The notes under the pieces were generated by a model. That model was not told where the DNA came from. It worked only from the letters and a program-made list of their open reading frames with translations, and searched no databases. Both the position numbers and the translations under genes were made by a program. From Nostoc sp. UHCC 0302 (lineage in GTDB: Bacteria > Cyanobacteriota > Cyanobacteriia > Cyanobacteriales > Nostocaceae), in the NCBI RefSeq assembly GCF_038096175.1, contig NZ_CP151099.1:4631484-4695483 (forward strand): a stretch of 64,000 nt of DNA. The letters are read 5' to 3'. This document shows, piece after piece, positions 17,748 to 24,653 of this stretch; position 1 is the stretch's first letter, and each line of letters opens with the position of its first letter.

Positions 17748-18071
17748 ATGACGCCAGAACTTAAAGAGAAAATTGATAACTTGGTAACACAAAACAAGAT
17801 TTTGGTTTTCATGAAGGGAAACAAGTTGATGCCGCAATGTGGTTTCTCCAACAACGTTGTGCAAATTCTCAATACATTGGGAGTTCCCTTTGAGACAGTT
17901 GATGTTCTATCAGACTCTGAAATCCGTCAAGGAATTAAAGAATATTCCAATTGGCCAACAATTCCCCAAGTGTACATTGATGGTGAATTTATCGGTGGTT
18001 CAGATGTCTTAATTGAACTTTATCAGAAAGGCGAATTGCAACAAAAGGTAGAAGTAGCGCTAGCTTCCTAA
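17748..18071 (+). CDS. grxD: Monothiol glutaredoxin (CGFS, Grx4 family)
   Basis: A 107-residue monothiol glutaredoxin: Cys31 in MPQCGFSNN is the only active-site cysteine, and the glutathione/cluster-binding TIPQVYIDGEFIGGSDVL is intact. These proteins carry a [2Fe-2S] cluster as homodimers or with BolA. The open frame extends 36 codons further upstream through the bolA-grxD spacer, but MTPELKEKIDNLVTQN matches the family N-terminus, so the ATG at 17748 is the likely start. It is probably co-transcribed with the bolA gene before it. A terminator follows at 18151-18203. Confidence 0.95.
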   Translation: MTPELKEKIDNLVTQNKILVFMKGNKLMPQCGFSNNVVQILNTLGVPFETVDVLSDSEIRQGIKEYSNWPTIPQVYIDGEFIGGSDVLIELYQKGELQQKVEVALAS

Positions 18072-18150
18072 AATTCCCTTTACTGGGTAAGCTTTGGTTT
18101 GCTGCTGACTTTTTGCCTACTAGCTATAGAGCTTATCTAGTGTTTGTAGC

Positions 18151-18203
18151 ACCCTTGAAAACTGGGATAATTGTCGTGTTGTCCTAATTTTCGAGGGTTT
18201 TTT
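18151..18203 (+). terminator. Terminator after grxD
   Basis: Arms ACCCTTGAAAA (18151-18161) and TTTTCGAGGGT (18188-18198) pair over 11 positions with one G-T wobble and are followed by TTTTTTG. It ends the bolA-grxD transcript. Confidence 0.75.
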
Positions 18204-18705
18204 GATTTTAATATATTTATACTACAAATACTTGACTTATCCTACAATTAGTAAATTTTAGGTAGGGTTGTTATGGCATTAGCCTAACACACTGTTATAT
18301 ACAGCAGATTTCAACTTAGCGATTAAACGATTTTCGTATTTGTAAAAAAGTGAGAAATAAATGCCAAGCTTCAGCCAGAGCTTGACTAATCATATTTAGG
18401 CTTTGCAAATATAGCGATCGCTACACCAGTAAATAATGTCGATAATTTTGCAAGATTTTTTAATATTACTTGTATTACTTAATTATTGTAAAATTTATAT
18501 CAAATATTTTACTAGTAAATAATATTTATAAGATTGCTATAAACTCAGTAAAAATTATGTTATTGCTTGTTTTTAATGATTTAACGTACAACTAGATGAG
18601 AAAAATAGCAATGTAATGTTTTTATAAAGAGTACATCTTGTTCTTGTCTTTAGTTATAAATACTGAGAGCATTTAACTAGCAAAAGACTTTTGTAACAAC
18701 CAACC
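18204..18705. other. AT-rich spacer before the PEP-CTERM gene
   Basis: About 500 bases of very AT-rich DNA containing one HIP1 site (18416-18423). No coding frame stands out. It probably contains the promoter and leader of the PEP-CTERM gene. Lack of GC-rich structure argues against a stable RNA. Confidence 0.45.
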
Positions 18706-19344
18706 ATGTTCAATAGATTACCTTGGCAAAAGTTATCTCAAGCTAGTGCCACAACAGCGCTAAGTTTTGCTATTTTGGCTGCTGTAGGAACAATAAAAGC
18801 TAATGCTGTAACACTAAAAACATACAGTTTTTCTGGAACATTTGGGGATGCAAGTTACATAAAACCCGCAGAGCCAGATTATGAGATTCCAGATGTAGTA
18901 AGTGGTTCATTTGATGGAACATTCACAGTAGATGTAGAACAACTACCTGTTACTACGTATGGTACAAGTGTTGATATAGAAAGTCGGGATGTGAGACTAC
19001 GGAATTCTAGTGGCGCTATTGTTGCTGATTTCTCTACCTACGCTCCTAGTAGTGTATTTTATGATACTGTGAGGTTCGGATCTGATGCCGGGTATAGTTC
19101 CTTATCTTTATTTGTCGAAAATGGCAGCTTTATACCAAGCGCATTCGATGTGGGTCTAGAAACTCCTATTTATGGAGTATATGAGCGGGTTAATGATAAA
19201 TACTCCCCATTCAAAGGAGTATATGTGACTTCTTTTAGTATTAAACCAGTTCCCGAACCTTTTACTCTTGGTGGTGCAGTAGTTGCTGGTGCTATGGGAT
19301 TATGGCTGAAGCGTAAAAAGCAAACAAGTTCTCAATCAGTCTAG
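18706..19344 (+). CDS. PEP-CTERM sorting-domain protein
   Basis: A 212-residue exported protein. An N-terminal signal segment (LSFAILAAVGTIKANA, with cleavage near residue 34) is followed by a beta-rich body (YSFSGTFGD, VSGSFDGTFTVD, DVRLRNSSGAIVADFSTY). The C-terminus is a PEP-CTERM tag: PVPEPFTLGGAVVAGAMGLW then LKRKKQ. Such tags direct proteins to exosortase processing. No exosortase or exopolysaccharide gene is nearby, so the processing enzyme must be encoded elsewhere. The body resembles many Nostocales PEP-CTERM proteins of unknown function. Followed by a very strong terminator. Confidence 0.88.
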   Translation: MFNRLPWQKLSQASATTALSFAILAAVGTIKANAVTLKTYSFSGTFGDASYIKPAEPDYEIPDVVSGSFDGTFTVDVEQLPVTTYGTSVDIESRDVRLRNSSGAIVADFSTYAPSSVFYDTVRFGSDAGYSSLSLFVENGSFIPSAFDVGLETPIYGVYERVNDKYSPFKGVYVTSFSIKPVPEPFTLGGAVVAGAMGLWLKRKKQTSSQSV

Positions 19345-19381
19345 TTTGGTTTTTGTATACTGTTTCAGGGTGTTCTAACTC

Positions 19382-19422
19382 AAAAAAGATGCCATTAACC
19401 AAAAACTAATGGCATCTTTTTT
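19382..19422 (+). terminator. Strong terminator after the PEP-CTERM gene
   Basis: Perfect 16-bp arms AAAAAAGATGCCATTA (19382-19397) and TAATGGCATCTTTTTT (19407-19422) around a 9-base loop. It works on the + strand by sequence and could also act on the opposite strand. Confidence 0.9.
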
Positions 19423-19451
19423 GTGCAGGCAAAAACAGGTAAATCAAAAAC

Positions 19452-19490
19452 CCCCTCAGTCTTCTTGGTTTTACCAAGAAGACTGAGGGG
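19452..19490 (-). terminator. 18-bp perfect hairpin, terminator for the leftward DUF6761 gene
   Basis: CCCCTCAGTCTTCTTGGT (19452-19469) and its exact complement (19473-19490) with a three-base loop. On the minus strand it is followed by GTTTTTGATTT, so it most likely ends the leftward gene at 19615-19863. Together with the preceding terminator it isolates the convergent units. Confidence 0.8.
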
Positions 19491-19614
19491 AAGCGTTTTA
19501 TCAATACAATAACTCCAAAATTTCACACCACTGCAACCCGTTGCTTACTACAGATAATATGTTATGATCATCTGCGGCAATGTACGGTTACTATAAACTA
19601 CCGAAGCAAGGGCA

Positions 19615-19863
19615 TTAGTAGTAATCGTGTTGTCGCTGTGGCTGCGTCACAGCAAAATTTGATGCATCGTACAAGTAGCGGCTGGCTTCCTCTTCTAGAC
19701 GATGAATTAAAAGCGGTTCAATGGCATTACCATGTCGCAGTGCGGCTAAATATCCATCCAAATACATCCGCATATCATCCGTACGATAACCGCGATTCCA
19801 CAACTCGACGAAGGCGTCGGTAATTCTTTGGTAATAGCGGATGGTTTGTGTGTCTTGGAGCAT
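19615..19863 (-). CDS. DUF6761 family protein
   Basis: An 82-residue soluble protein (MLQDTQTIRYYQRITDAF, then ELWNRGYRTDDMRMYLDGYL and IEPLLIHRLEEEASRYLYD). The pattern matches a small protein conserved in cyanobacteria that I recognise as DUF6761; function is unknown. The His/Gln-rich C-terminus (QPQRQHDYY) varies. It is monocistronic, flanked downstream by a strong hairpin at 19452-19490. The start ATG at 19863 is the natural one. Confidence 0.75.
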   Translation of the reverse strand: MLQDTQTIRYYQRITDAFVELWNRGYRTDDMRMYLDGYLAALRHGNAIEPLLIHRLEEEASRYLYDASNFAVTQPQRQHDYY

Positions 19864-20398
19864 AACTGCTGTATTAATCTCTTTGGAATGAGAATTGTAA
19901 ATGATTCACGCCAAAATGTGAAGTCTTAATTTCACATTGGCATCGATTCAAAGTTATTAACTTGACTTTAGATAACACTCCCAGCAGCTACAATCTAGTT
20001 AAATCGTATTCCAGAAAACTTGGAATATGATTATTTTACTCAGCTTTTCTTATGATTTTATCTGTCAACAGCCTGATTAGATAGGAGTATGCAGGATTAA
20101 TTTCTGCACAATGAAATGTATTTTAGCTATGGGCTAAAAGATGCTTTTGGTGGCATTTAGTCAATTAGGTTACATAACTTGTTAGTATCAAGCGATGTAC
20201 CTTAAAGAACTTTTGATAAGTCTAACAAAAATTTAAGAATATTACTAATCGGCTTTTGGCAAGGCTCCGATTAAAGATATTGCCACTCTTTCTATAAGGA
20301 AATGTAAAGATAATAGCAATTGAAGTAACAAAGACTACAAAACCTTGAGCATGGGCTTGTTACTTTGAAAATCATCGACGCTAAGGGGTCTTGCCACC
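19864..20398. other. Spacer between DUF6761 and response regulator genes
   Basis: A 535-bp divergent spacer that should contain promoters of both genes. It is AT-rich with no obvious gene, RNA hairpin or known operator. A possible stem (TTAATCTGG/CCGATTAAAG-like segments near 20240-20280) is too weak to call. Confidence 0.4.
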
Positions 20399-21166
20399 GT
20401 GGGTTCGGTTTGTATTGAAATCGTTGAGGGGAATCCCCATCTAAGGTCGTTGCTGGGTTGGCACTTGCAACAACTGGAATACCGGGTGCATCAAGCCGCC
20501 AGCATTTATCAAGCAAGGGAAGTATTTTTAACTCATCAACCTACACTGGTCATCTTGGATGCTGACCTACCTGATGGTGATGGGATTGAATTTTGTCGTT
20601 GGTTGCATCGCCAGCAGCAGCCTCTGATTTTAATGCTATCAGCTCGTAATAATGAAGCTGATATCGTTGCAGGTTTAAAGGCGGGTGCAGATGACTATCT
20701 GTGCAAACCTTTTGGAATGCAAGAGTTTTTAGCAAGGGTAGAGGCATTAATTCGCCGCAAGCGGACACCTACTGCACCAGCTTATTTAGATTATGGAACT
20801 TTGCAAATCGATTTAGTACAGCGCCGCGTTCGTTTTCAGGGGGAGTTCATCGACTTAACACCGCAGGAATTTAGTTTGCTGTACGTTTTAGCACAAGCTG
20901 GGGGAGTGCCTTTAAGTAGATCGGAATTGTTGCGTCGTGCTTGGCCTGACGCCATTGATAATCCGCGTACCATTGATACTCACGTTTTATCGCTGCGGAA
21001 AAAGGTTGAACTTGATCCCCGACAACCTAGTTTGATTCAAACTATCCGTAATGTAGGATATCGATTTAACATGGAAATTTTGAATGTCAATATTCCACAA
21101 CCACAAACAAAGTTAACGAAAGAAAGATTTAGTAATCAACGTTCAACGCTTAGTACTCAAGTTTGA
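20399..21166 (+). CDS. OmpR-family response regulator
   Basis: A 255-residue regulator: receiver domain (about 4-118) and winged-helix DNA-binding domain (about 128-225). The phosphorylated aspartate is Asp54 in LVILDADLPDGDG, and the switch residues Ser (LMLSARN) and Lys (CKPFG) are present. The usual acidic pair near the N-terminus is altered: where most have EDD, this has Glu10-Gly11-Asn12, so metal binding may be weakened. The output domain has FIDLTPQEFSLLYVLAQ and the recognition end TIDTHVLSLRKKVE. The start is a GTG at 20399. No kinase gene is adjacent. The last 25 residues are a polar tail. Confidence 0.88.
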   Translation: MGSVCIEIVEGNPHLRSLLGWHLQQLEYRVHQAASIYQAREVFLTHQPTLVILDADLPDGDGIEFCRWLHRQQQPLILMLSARNNEADIVAGLKAGADDYLCKPFGMQEFLARVEALIRRKRTPTAPAYLDYGTLQIDLVQRRVRFQGEFIDLTPQEFSLLYVLAQAGGVPLSRSELLRRAWPDAIDNPRTIDTHVLSLRKKVELDPRQPSLIQTIRNVGYRFNMEILNVNIPQPQTKLTKERFSNQRSTLSTQV

Positions 21167-21174
21167 ATGGGGCA

Positions 21175-21395
21175 TAGGGCATGGGGGAGGCAGTATGGTC
21201 TTCTCCCAAGGGGAGAGGCTAGCGCCTGCCGTAGGATGCCCTTACCCCTATGGGGAAGCAAGCTACGCGGAGCGTCTCCTTTAGGAGAAGGACTGTAGGG
21301 GTTTCCCCAAGTGGAGTAACTGCCGTCATGGGGCATAGGAGAGATAAGGGAGATAAATACTAACTCTTGTACAGACGCGATTAATCGCGTCTCTA
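21175..21395. repeat. Repeat-rich spacer with a simple copy of the ACAGACGCG palindrome
   Basis: Contains GGGGCATAGG(A/G) units, the segment CTACGCGGAGCGTCTCC with flanking CTCCTTTAGGAGAAGG hairpin near 21265-21290, and at 21368-21394 the simple palindrome TGTACAGACGCGATTAATCG. The last is the uninterrupted form of the composite repeat at 12634, 30448 and 61982. No gene is seen. Confidence 0.65.
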
Positions 21396-21430
21396 CCCTT
21401 GACTCTTGACTTTTAACCCCTGTCTCTTCT

Positions 21431-22210
21431 CTAAAATCCAAAATCGTTTTGGGCTTCTGCTTGCATCAAACTTTGTTGTAAATTCAGCCAGTCTATCTCA
21501 GAGATTCTTTGATTTGCTAATAAATGTCCCTGTTGTAGGTGTAATAATCGCGTGCAAAACATCTGGACTAGCTCCAGTTGGTTATTTACCATCAAAATCG
21601 TAGTTTGATGTGTTTGGTTCATCTCGATTAAGACTTGCATCACACGTGAAGCTGTACCAGCATCCAGGGCAGAGGTTGGCTCGTCTAATAGTAGAATTTT
21701 AGGCTGGATGACTAAACTACGAGCGATCGCAACTAGCTGTCTTTGTCCAACTGAAAGTTGCACCTCAGTCCGCCCCAACCATTCACTAGGAATGTGTAGT
21801 TGTTCTATCCAGTGACTGACTCGTTGCTCAATTATATCTTTGGGCAAACCACGCAAAACCAAGGGATAAGCTAAGGCTTGCCCAACTGTCATCCCTAATA
21901 ACTTCGACTCTTGCAATCCAAGTGCCACCATTTGGCGTAGTTGAAGAACAGGAATTTGGCGATATTCTTGATTTTCTAGATATATTTTACCGCTGCTAGG
22001 CTCTATTAGGCGGTTGAGGAGGCGTAATAACGAGGTTTTCCCAGCACCGGATGAACCGACAATTGCAATGCGATCGCCCTGGAATACCTCAAAGGAAATA
22101 TCCTGCAACATGGGGTAACCATGCTGATTACCCGGAAGTTGGGTTTTCAGTTTTGCATACAGATTTACTTGTTCTAGCCGTAGTATGGCTGTTGCTGTGG
22201 CATTTTCCAA
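21431..22210 (-). CDS. ABC transporter ATP-binding protein
   Basis: An ATPase of about 259 residues: Walker A VGSSGAGKTSLL, Q-loop GLQESKLLG, signature LSVGQRQLVAIARSL, Walker B ILLLDEPTSALDAG. The signature has Val instead of the usual Gly-Gly (LSVGQ), a tolerated variant. The switch position reads MVNNQLELVQMF, where His is replaced by Gln or Asn. The frame is open further upstream (to 22288), but that extension lies in a repeat-like C-rich stretch; a TTG at 22208-22210 (opening LENATATAILRLEQV) is a better start. No permease gene is adjacent, although a membrane protein follows upstream. The substrate is unknown. Confidence 0.8.
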   Translation of the reverse strand: MENATATAILRLEQVNLYAKLKTQLPGNQHGYPMLQDISFEVFQGDRIAIVGSSGAGKTSLLRLLNRLIEPSSGKIYLENQEYRQIPVLQLRQMVALGLQESKLLGMTVGQALAYPLVLRGLPKDIIEQRVSHWIEQLHIPSEWLGRTEVQLSVGQRQLVAIARSLVIQPKILLLDEPTSALDAGTASRVMQVLIEMNQTHQTTILMVNNQLELVQMFCTRLLHLQQGHLLANQRISEIDWLNLQQSLMQAEAQNDFGF

Positions 22211-22297
22211 GGGGACTGGGGATTGGGTACTGGCGATTAGGGACTGGGGAGTAAAAGAGTGGGGGATGAGGGGAATAACAAATGACAAATGACAATT

Positions 22298-22864
22298 TTA
22301 AGTTAATTGTGCAGTCGTTAGGGCTGTGGCGATCGTCCAGCCATCGATTAATAGTAGCAGCAGGGTGAATCCTAGTAAAATTAGGTACATCCACGGCTGC
22401 GCTAAAGGGCGAACATCTGTGGTGTCGATGCCTGTCTTTGCTTGCACAATTTGTACAAAACGGGCAAATCCAGCTACACGCATCGGTAATAAATAAGCCT
22501 TACCATCTTCGCTAAGGAAATAATAAACTAGCCCTCCTTGACCTGTGGTGCGGGGTTTTAATGCTTTGACTTCTGACCAAGGTAAGAACCAACCTTTACG
22601 AAAGAAGCGAGGAACCCAAGCAGGGTAAGTAACTTGAATTCCTTGGTCATCTACTGTTACTCGTTCAGTCAATATCGCATACAGGGCGACTAAGCCGATG
22701 CTAATCCCTATCCACAATAATTCTGGTGGTACAGGTGCAGCTGTTACCTGCGCTAAGAAAGGCAATGGAACTGTAAGTGCTACATACAGACTCAACAGGG
22801 TAATCCGAATTAAGGGAGAAAGGCGAAAAACAGAAGCTGAAATATTGGCTGAATTTTCTGTCAC
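22298..22864 (-). CDS. Conserved cyanobacterial membrane protein
   Basis: A 188-residue protein with two hydrophobic segments near the N-terminus (ITLLSLYVALTVPLPFLA and LLWIGISIGLVALYAIL), a soluble middle domain (TVDDQGIQVTYPAWVPRF, LPWSEVKALKPRTTGQGG, AYLLPMRVAGFARFVQIVQ) resembling a pleckstrin-like bacterial PH domain, and a final membrane helix (MYLILLGFTLLLLLIDGW). I recognise the type but not a named family. It is co-directional with the ABC ATPase, 10 bases before the longest possible reading frame of that gene, so they may be co-transcribed. Confidence 0.7.
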   Translation of the reverse strand: MTENSANISASVFRLSPLIRITLLSLYVALTVPLPFLAQVTAAPVPPELLWIGISIGLVALYAILTERVTVDDQGIQVTYPAWVPRFFRKGWFLPWSEVKALKPRTTGQGGLVYYFLSEDGKAYLLPMRVAGFARFVQIVQAKTGIDTTDVRPLAQPWMYLILLGFTLLLLLIDGWTIATALTTAQLT

Positions 22865-22977
22865 GGCTCAATCACTATGCTTTTCTTTATTGTAAAGTAG
22901 GTGTTTGGCTTACCCCGCCTGCTGCCTATATGGTGTTTCTCATTCAGCAGATATTTAGTAAAGGCGCAGTATTTAAA

Positions 22978-23439
22978 TTAAGGCAAATATTTTTGTACTA
23001 CAGTCCAACCAGTTAAAGACACCCAGGCAAAGCCTACAAACAGAACAACATTTATACCAATATGTAAAGGTCTAGCCCAAAGTCGTCTGGCACGAATTTG
23101 CGTAGCACTCAAAGCAGACAGTAAAACTAACACTACCACTATTAACCCAGCTACTAAGTGAGACGAGTGTCCTAAAGAACCAAAGTGTCCCAAAGTGCCA
23201 ACAATGCCAATTGCCAGCAGTAGCAGCACTAAACTAACCATGCTGATGCCGATTATATAGTGAAGCGATCGCGCCTTATTACTTCCACCGATAAATGAGA
23301 AAAATAAAGGGTACTCCTGCAAAGTTCTCGCCCGAAACATCAAAACGCCAGTGACAGCTAACATCAAATACGCCAACAGGGACAACCCCATCGACCAAGC
23401 GGCTATTTTCCATAACCAGAGAAAAGAAGGCAAATTCAT
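22978..23439 (-). CDS. DUF4079 membrane protein
   Basis: A 153-residue integral membrane protein with four hydrophobic helices, a pattern matching DUF4079, common in cyanobacteria and plant plastids (landmarks: MNLPSFLWLWKIAAWSMG; ARSLHYIIGISMVSLV; SHLVAGLIVVVLVLLSALSA; ARPLHIGINVVLFVGFAWVS). The conserved histidines in LHYIIG, SHLVAG and LHIGIN could bind a heme or metal. Function is unknown. The frame is open for a further 50 codons upstream, but those lie wholly within a heptamer tandem repeat, so the ATG at 23437-23439 is the real start. Confidence 0.85.
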   Translation of the reverse strand: MNLPSFLWLWKIAAWSMGLSLLAYLMLAVTGVLMFRARTLQEYPLFFSFIGGSNKARSLHYIIGISMVSLVLLLLAIGIVGTLGHFGSLGHSSHLVAGLIVVVLVLLSALSATQIRARRLWARPLHIGINVVLFVGFAWVSLTGWTVVQKYLP

Positions 23440-23494
23440 AATGATGATTTTAGACGGAAAGTGGAGGAGGGGGAGATGAGGGGGAATAAAAAAG

Positions 23495-23590
23495 GACAAT
23501 GACCAATGACCAATGACCAATGCCCAATAACCAATGCCCAATAACCAATGCCCAATGACCAATGACCAATAACCAATGACAAATAACAAA
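23495..23590. repeat. Heptamer tandem repeat (CCAATGA / CCAATAA / CCAATGC)
   Basis: Some 13 heptamers with the core CCAAT(G/A)(A/C) run through the spacer before the DUF4079 gene. This is a short tandemly repeated sequence (STRR) of the kind long known in filamentous cyanobacteria. Read on the minus strand it makes an artificial hydrophobic reading frame (IGHWSLGIGYW-like) that must not be taken for coding sequence. Confidence 0.9.
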
Positions 23591-23600
23591 TAATAAAAAA

Positions 23601-23620
23601 GGTTGCTGAATTCAGCAACC
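23601..23620 (-). terminator. Terminator of the DUF1830 gene
   Basis: The 20-bp perfect palindrome GGTTGCTGAATTCAGCAACC, followed on the minus strand by TTTTTTATTATTTG, 30 bases beyond the DUF1830 stop. A textbook intrinsic terminator. Confidence 0.9.
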
Positions 23621-23649
23621 CTCTAATTAAGCAAAATTGTTTTTTTTAA

Positions 23650-24045
23650 TTAATCAACTGATGCGAAACCAGCAACTTGTAAGGGTTTTGTACTATCTCC
23701 AGCTTTTGTATTAATTGTTTGTACCAATGGTTTGGTATTAATCTGGTCTTTTACTGCTAATGAGTTTGTATCAAACTCATAACTGCCAGGTTCTTCGAGC
23801 ATAAGGCGCTCACATGGAATCCTATCGGATAAAATTGCGCTTGCCATCATACCCGTATGAATCTCCATATTGGCTTTGAGTGGAGCTTCAAACACAAGGC
23901 GCTGCCCTGGAAAAACAACGCGTTCAAAGTACCAATTGGGAATATTGGAGATGCGAGCCACCTGTATTTTGCTCGTGGCATTAATATAGCAGCAGAGAAT
24001 CTTCCCCGATTGCTCAGGTGGTAGAGAGTCTAATATTTGAGCCAT
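23650..24045 (-). CDS. DUF1830 protein
   Basis: A 131-residue protein with the DUF1830 core in the first 90 residues: ILCCYINATSKIQVARI, then NIPNWYFERVVFPGQRLVFEA and ARLEVHTG-like ANMEIHTGMMASAIL. This family is restricted to cyanobacteria and its function is unknown; the CC pair near residue 18 is conserved. The C-terminal 40 residues (DTNSLAVKDQINTKPLVQTI) are polar and variable. It is monocistronic with a clear terminator at 23601-23620. Confidence 0.88.
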   Translation of the reverse strand: MAQILDSLPPEQSGKILCCYINATSKIQVARISNIPNWYFERVVFPGQRLVFEAPLKANMEIHTGMMASAILSDRIPCERLMLEEPGSYEFDTNSLAVKDQINTKPLVQTINTKAGDSTKPLQVAGFASVD

Positions 24046-24632
24046 AACTGCTGAGGAGCTTTACGCCACAATTTTAAATTACACTAGCCAAGCCTAACAC
24101 TGACTGATCCCAGTTGCTGTAACTCCGACTACCATCTGAACCTTTAGAGATTATTTCTATCTAAAGATTTATCTAAGTTATAAAATTTTTGTAAATATAT
24201 TTGCTACCCGTAAAATAATACACTATAAATGAAAATTTTTGATATTTTTTTCTGTTCAAAAAGCTTGAATTTCCAGAAAGCAAAGAGTCAAGCGATCGCG
24301 ATCGTGTCGATCCCTTAATTCTTTGTCCATCTAGCGAGTGAGTTTTTCCATTCCATCTATCCTATGACTAATAGGCTGGGATCATCGCTTAATGAATGAA
24401 CTCAGTGTTATGGTAAAGCTATATGAAAAATTTCTTCATAAAGCCTCTCTATTAGATGCCATGCATATTTTATGCACAGCAATATTAGTGTTTTCCACAG
24501 TTGTTTGGAGAATGTCTTTATTTATCAAAAATCGGCTGGAATGTCAAGCATGATGATGATGATTGAGAAAAGCAAACAAACAACAGCTTTAAGAAAAGAT
24601 ATTTATCGAGCTTTCTCCTGAAGATTGGCAAG
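24046..24632. other. 587-bp spacer with one possible small gene
   Basis: Divergent spacer between the DUF1830 and radical SAM genes. It contains HIP1-like sequence at 24294-24302 and the possible 53-codon frame at 24392-24553 described separately. Otherwise AT-rich without recognisable features. Confidence 0.4.
24392..24553 (+). CDS. Possible 53-residue membrane microprotein
   Basis: An ATG-initiated frame of 54 codons including the stop. It opens MNELSVMVKLYEKFLHKASL and has one likely membrane helix (AMHILCTAILVFSTVVW) followed by basic residues (RMSLFIKNRLE). This amphipathic-then-membrane layout is typical of genuine microproteins, but no ribosome binding site is evident and the frame could be chance. 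It precedes the radical SAM gene by 100 bases on the same strand. I do not recognise a family. Confidence 0.3.
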   Translation: MNELSVMVKLYEKFLHKASLLDAMHILCTAILVFSTVVWRMSLFIKNRLECQA

Positions 24633-24653
24633 ATGGAAGTTAAAACACGCACA

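Noticed and set aside
23436-23618. Hydrophobic Trp/Gly/His-rich reading frame on the minus strand
   Set aside because: It lies entirely in the CCAATGA-type heptamer array; the residues are a translation of the repeat.
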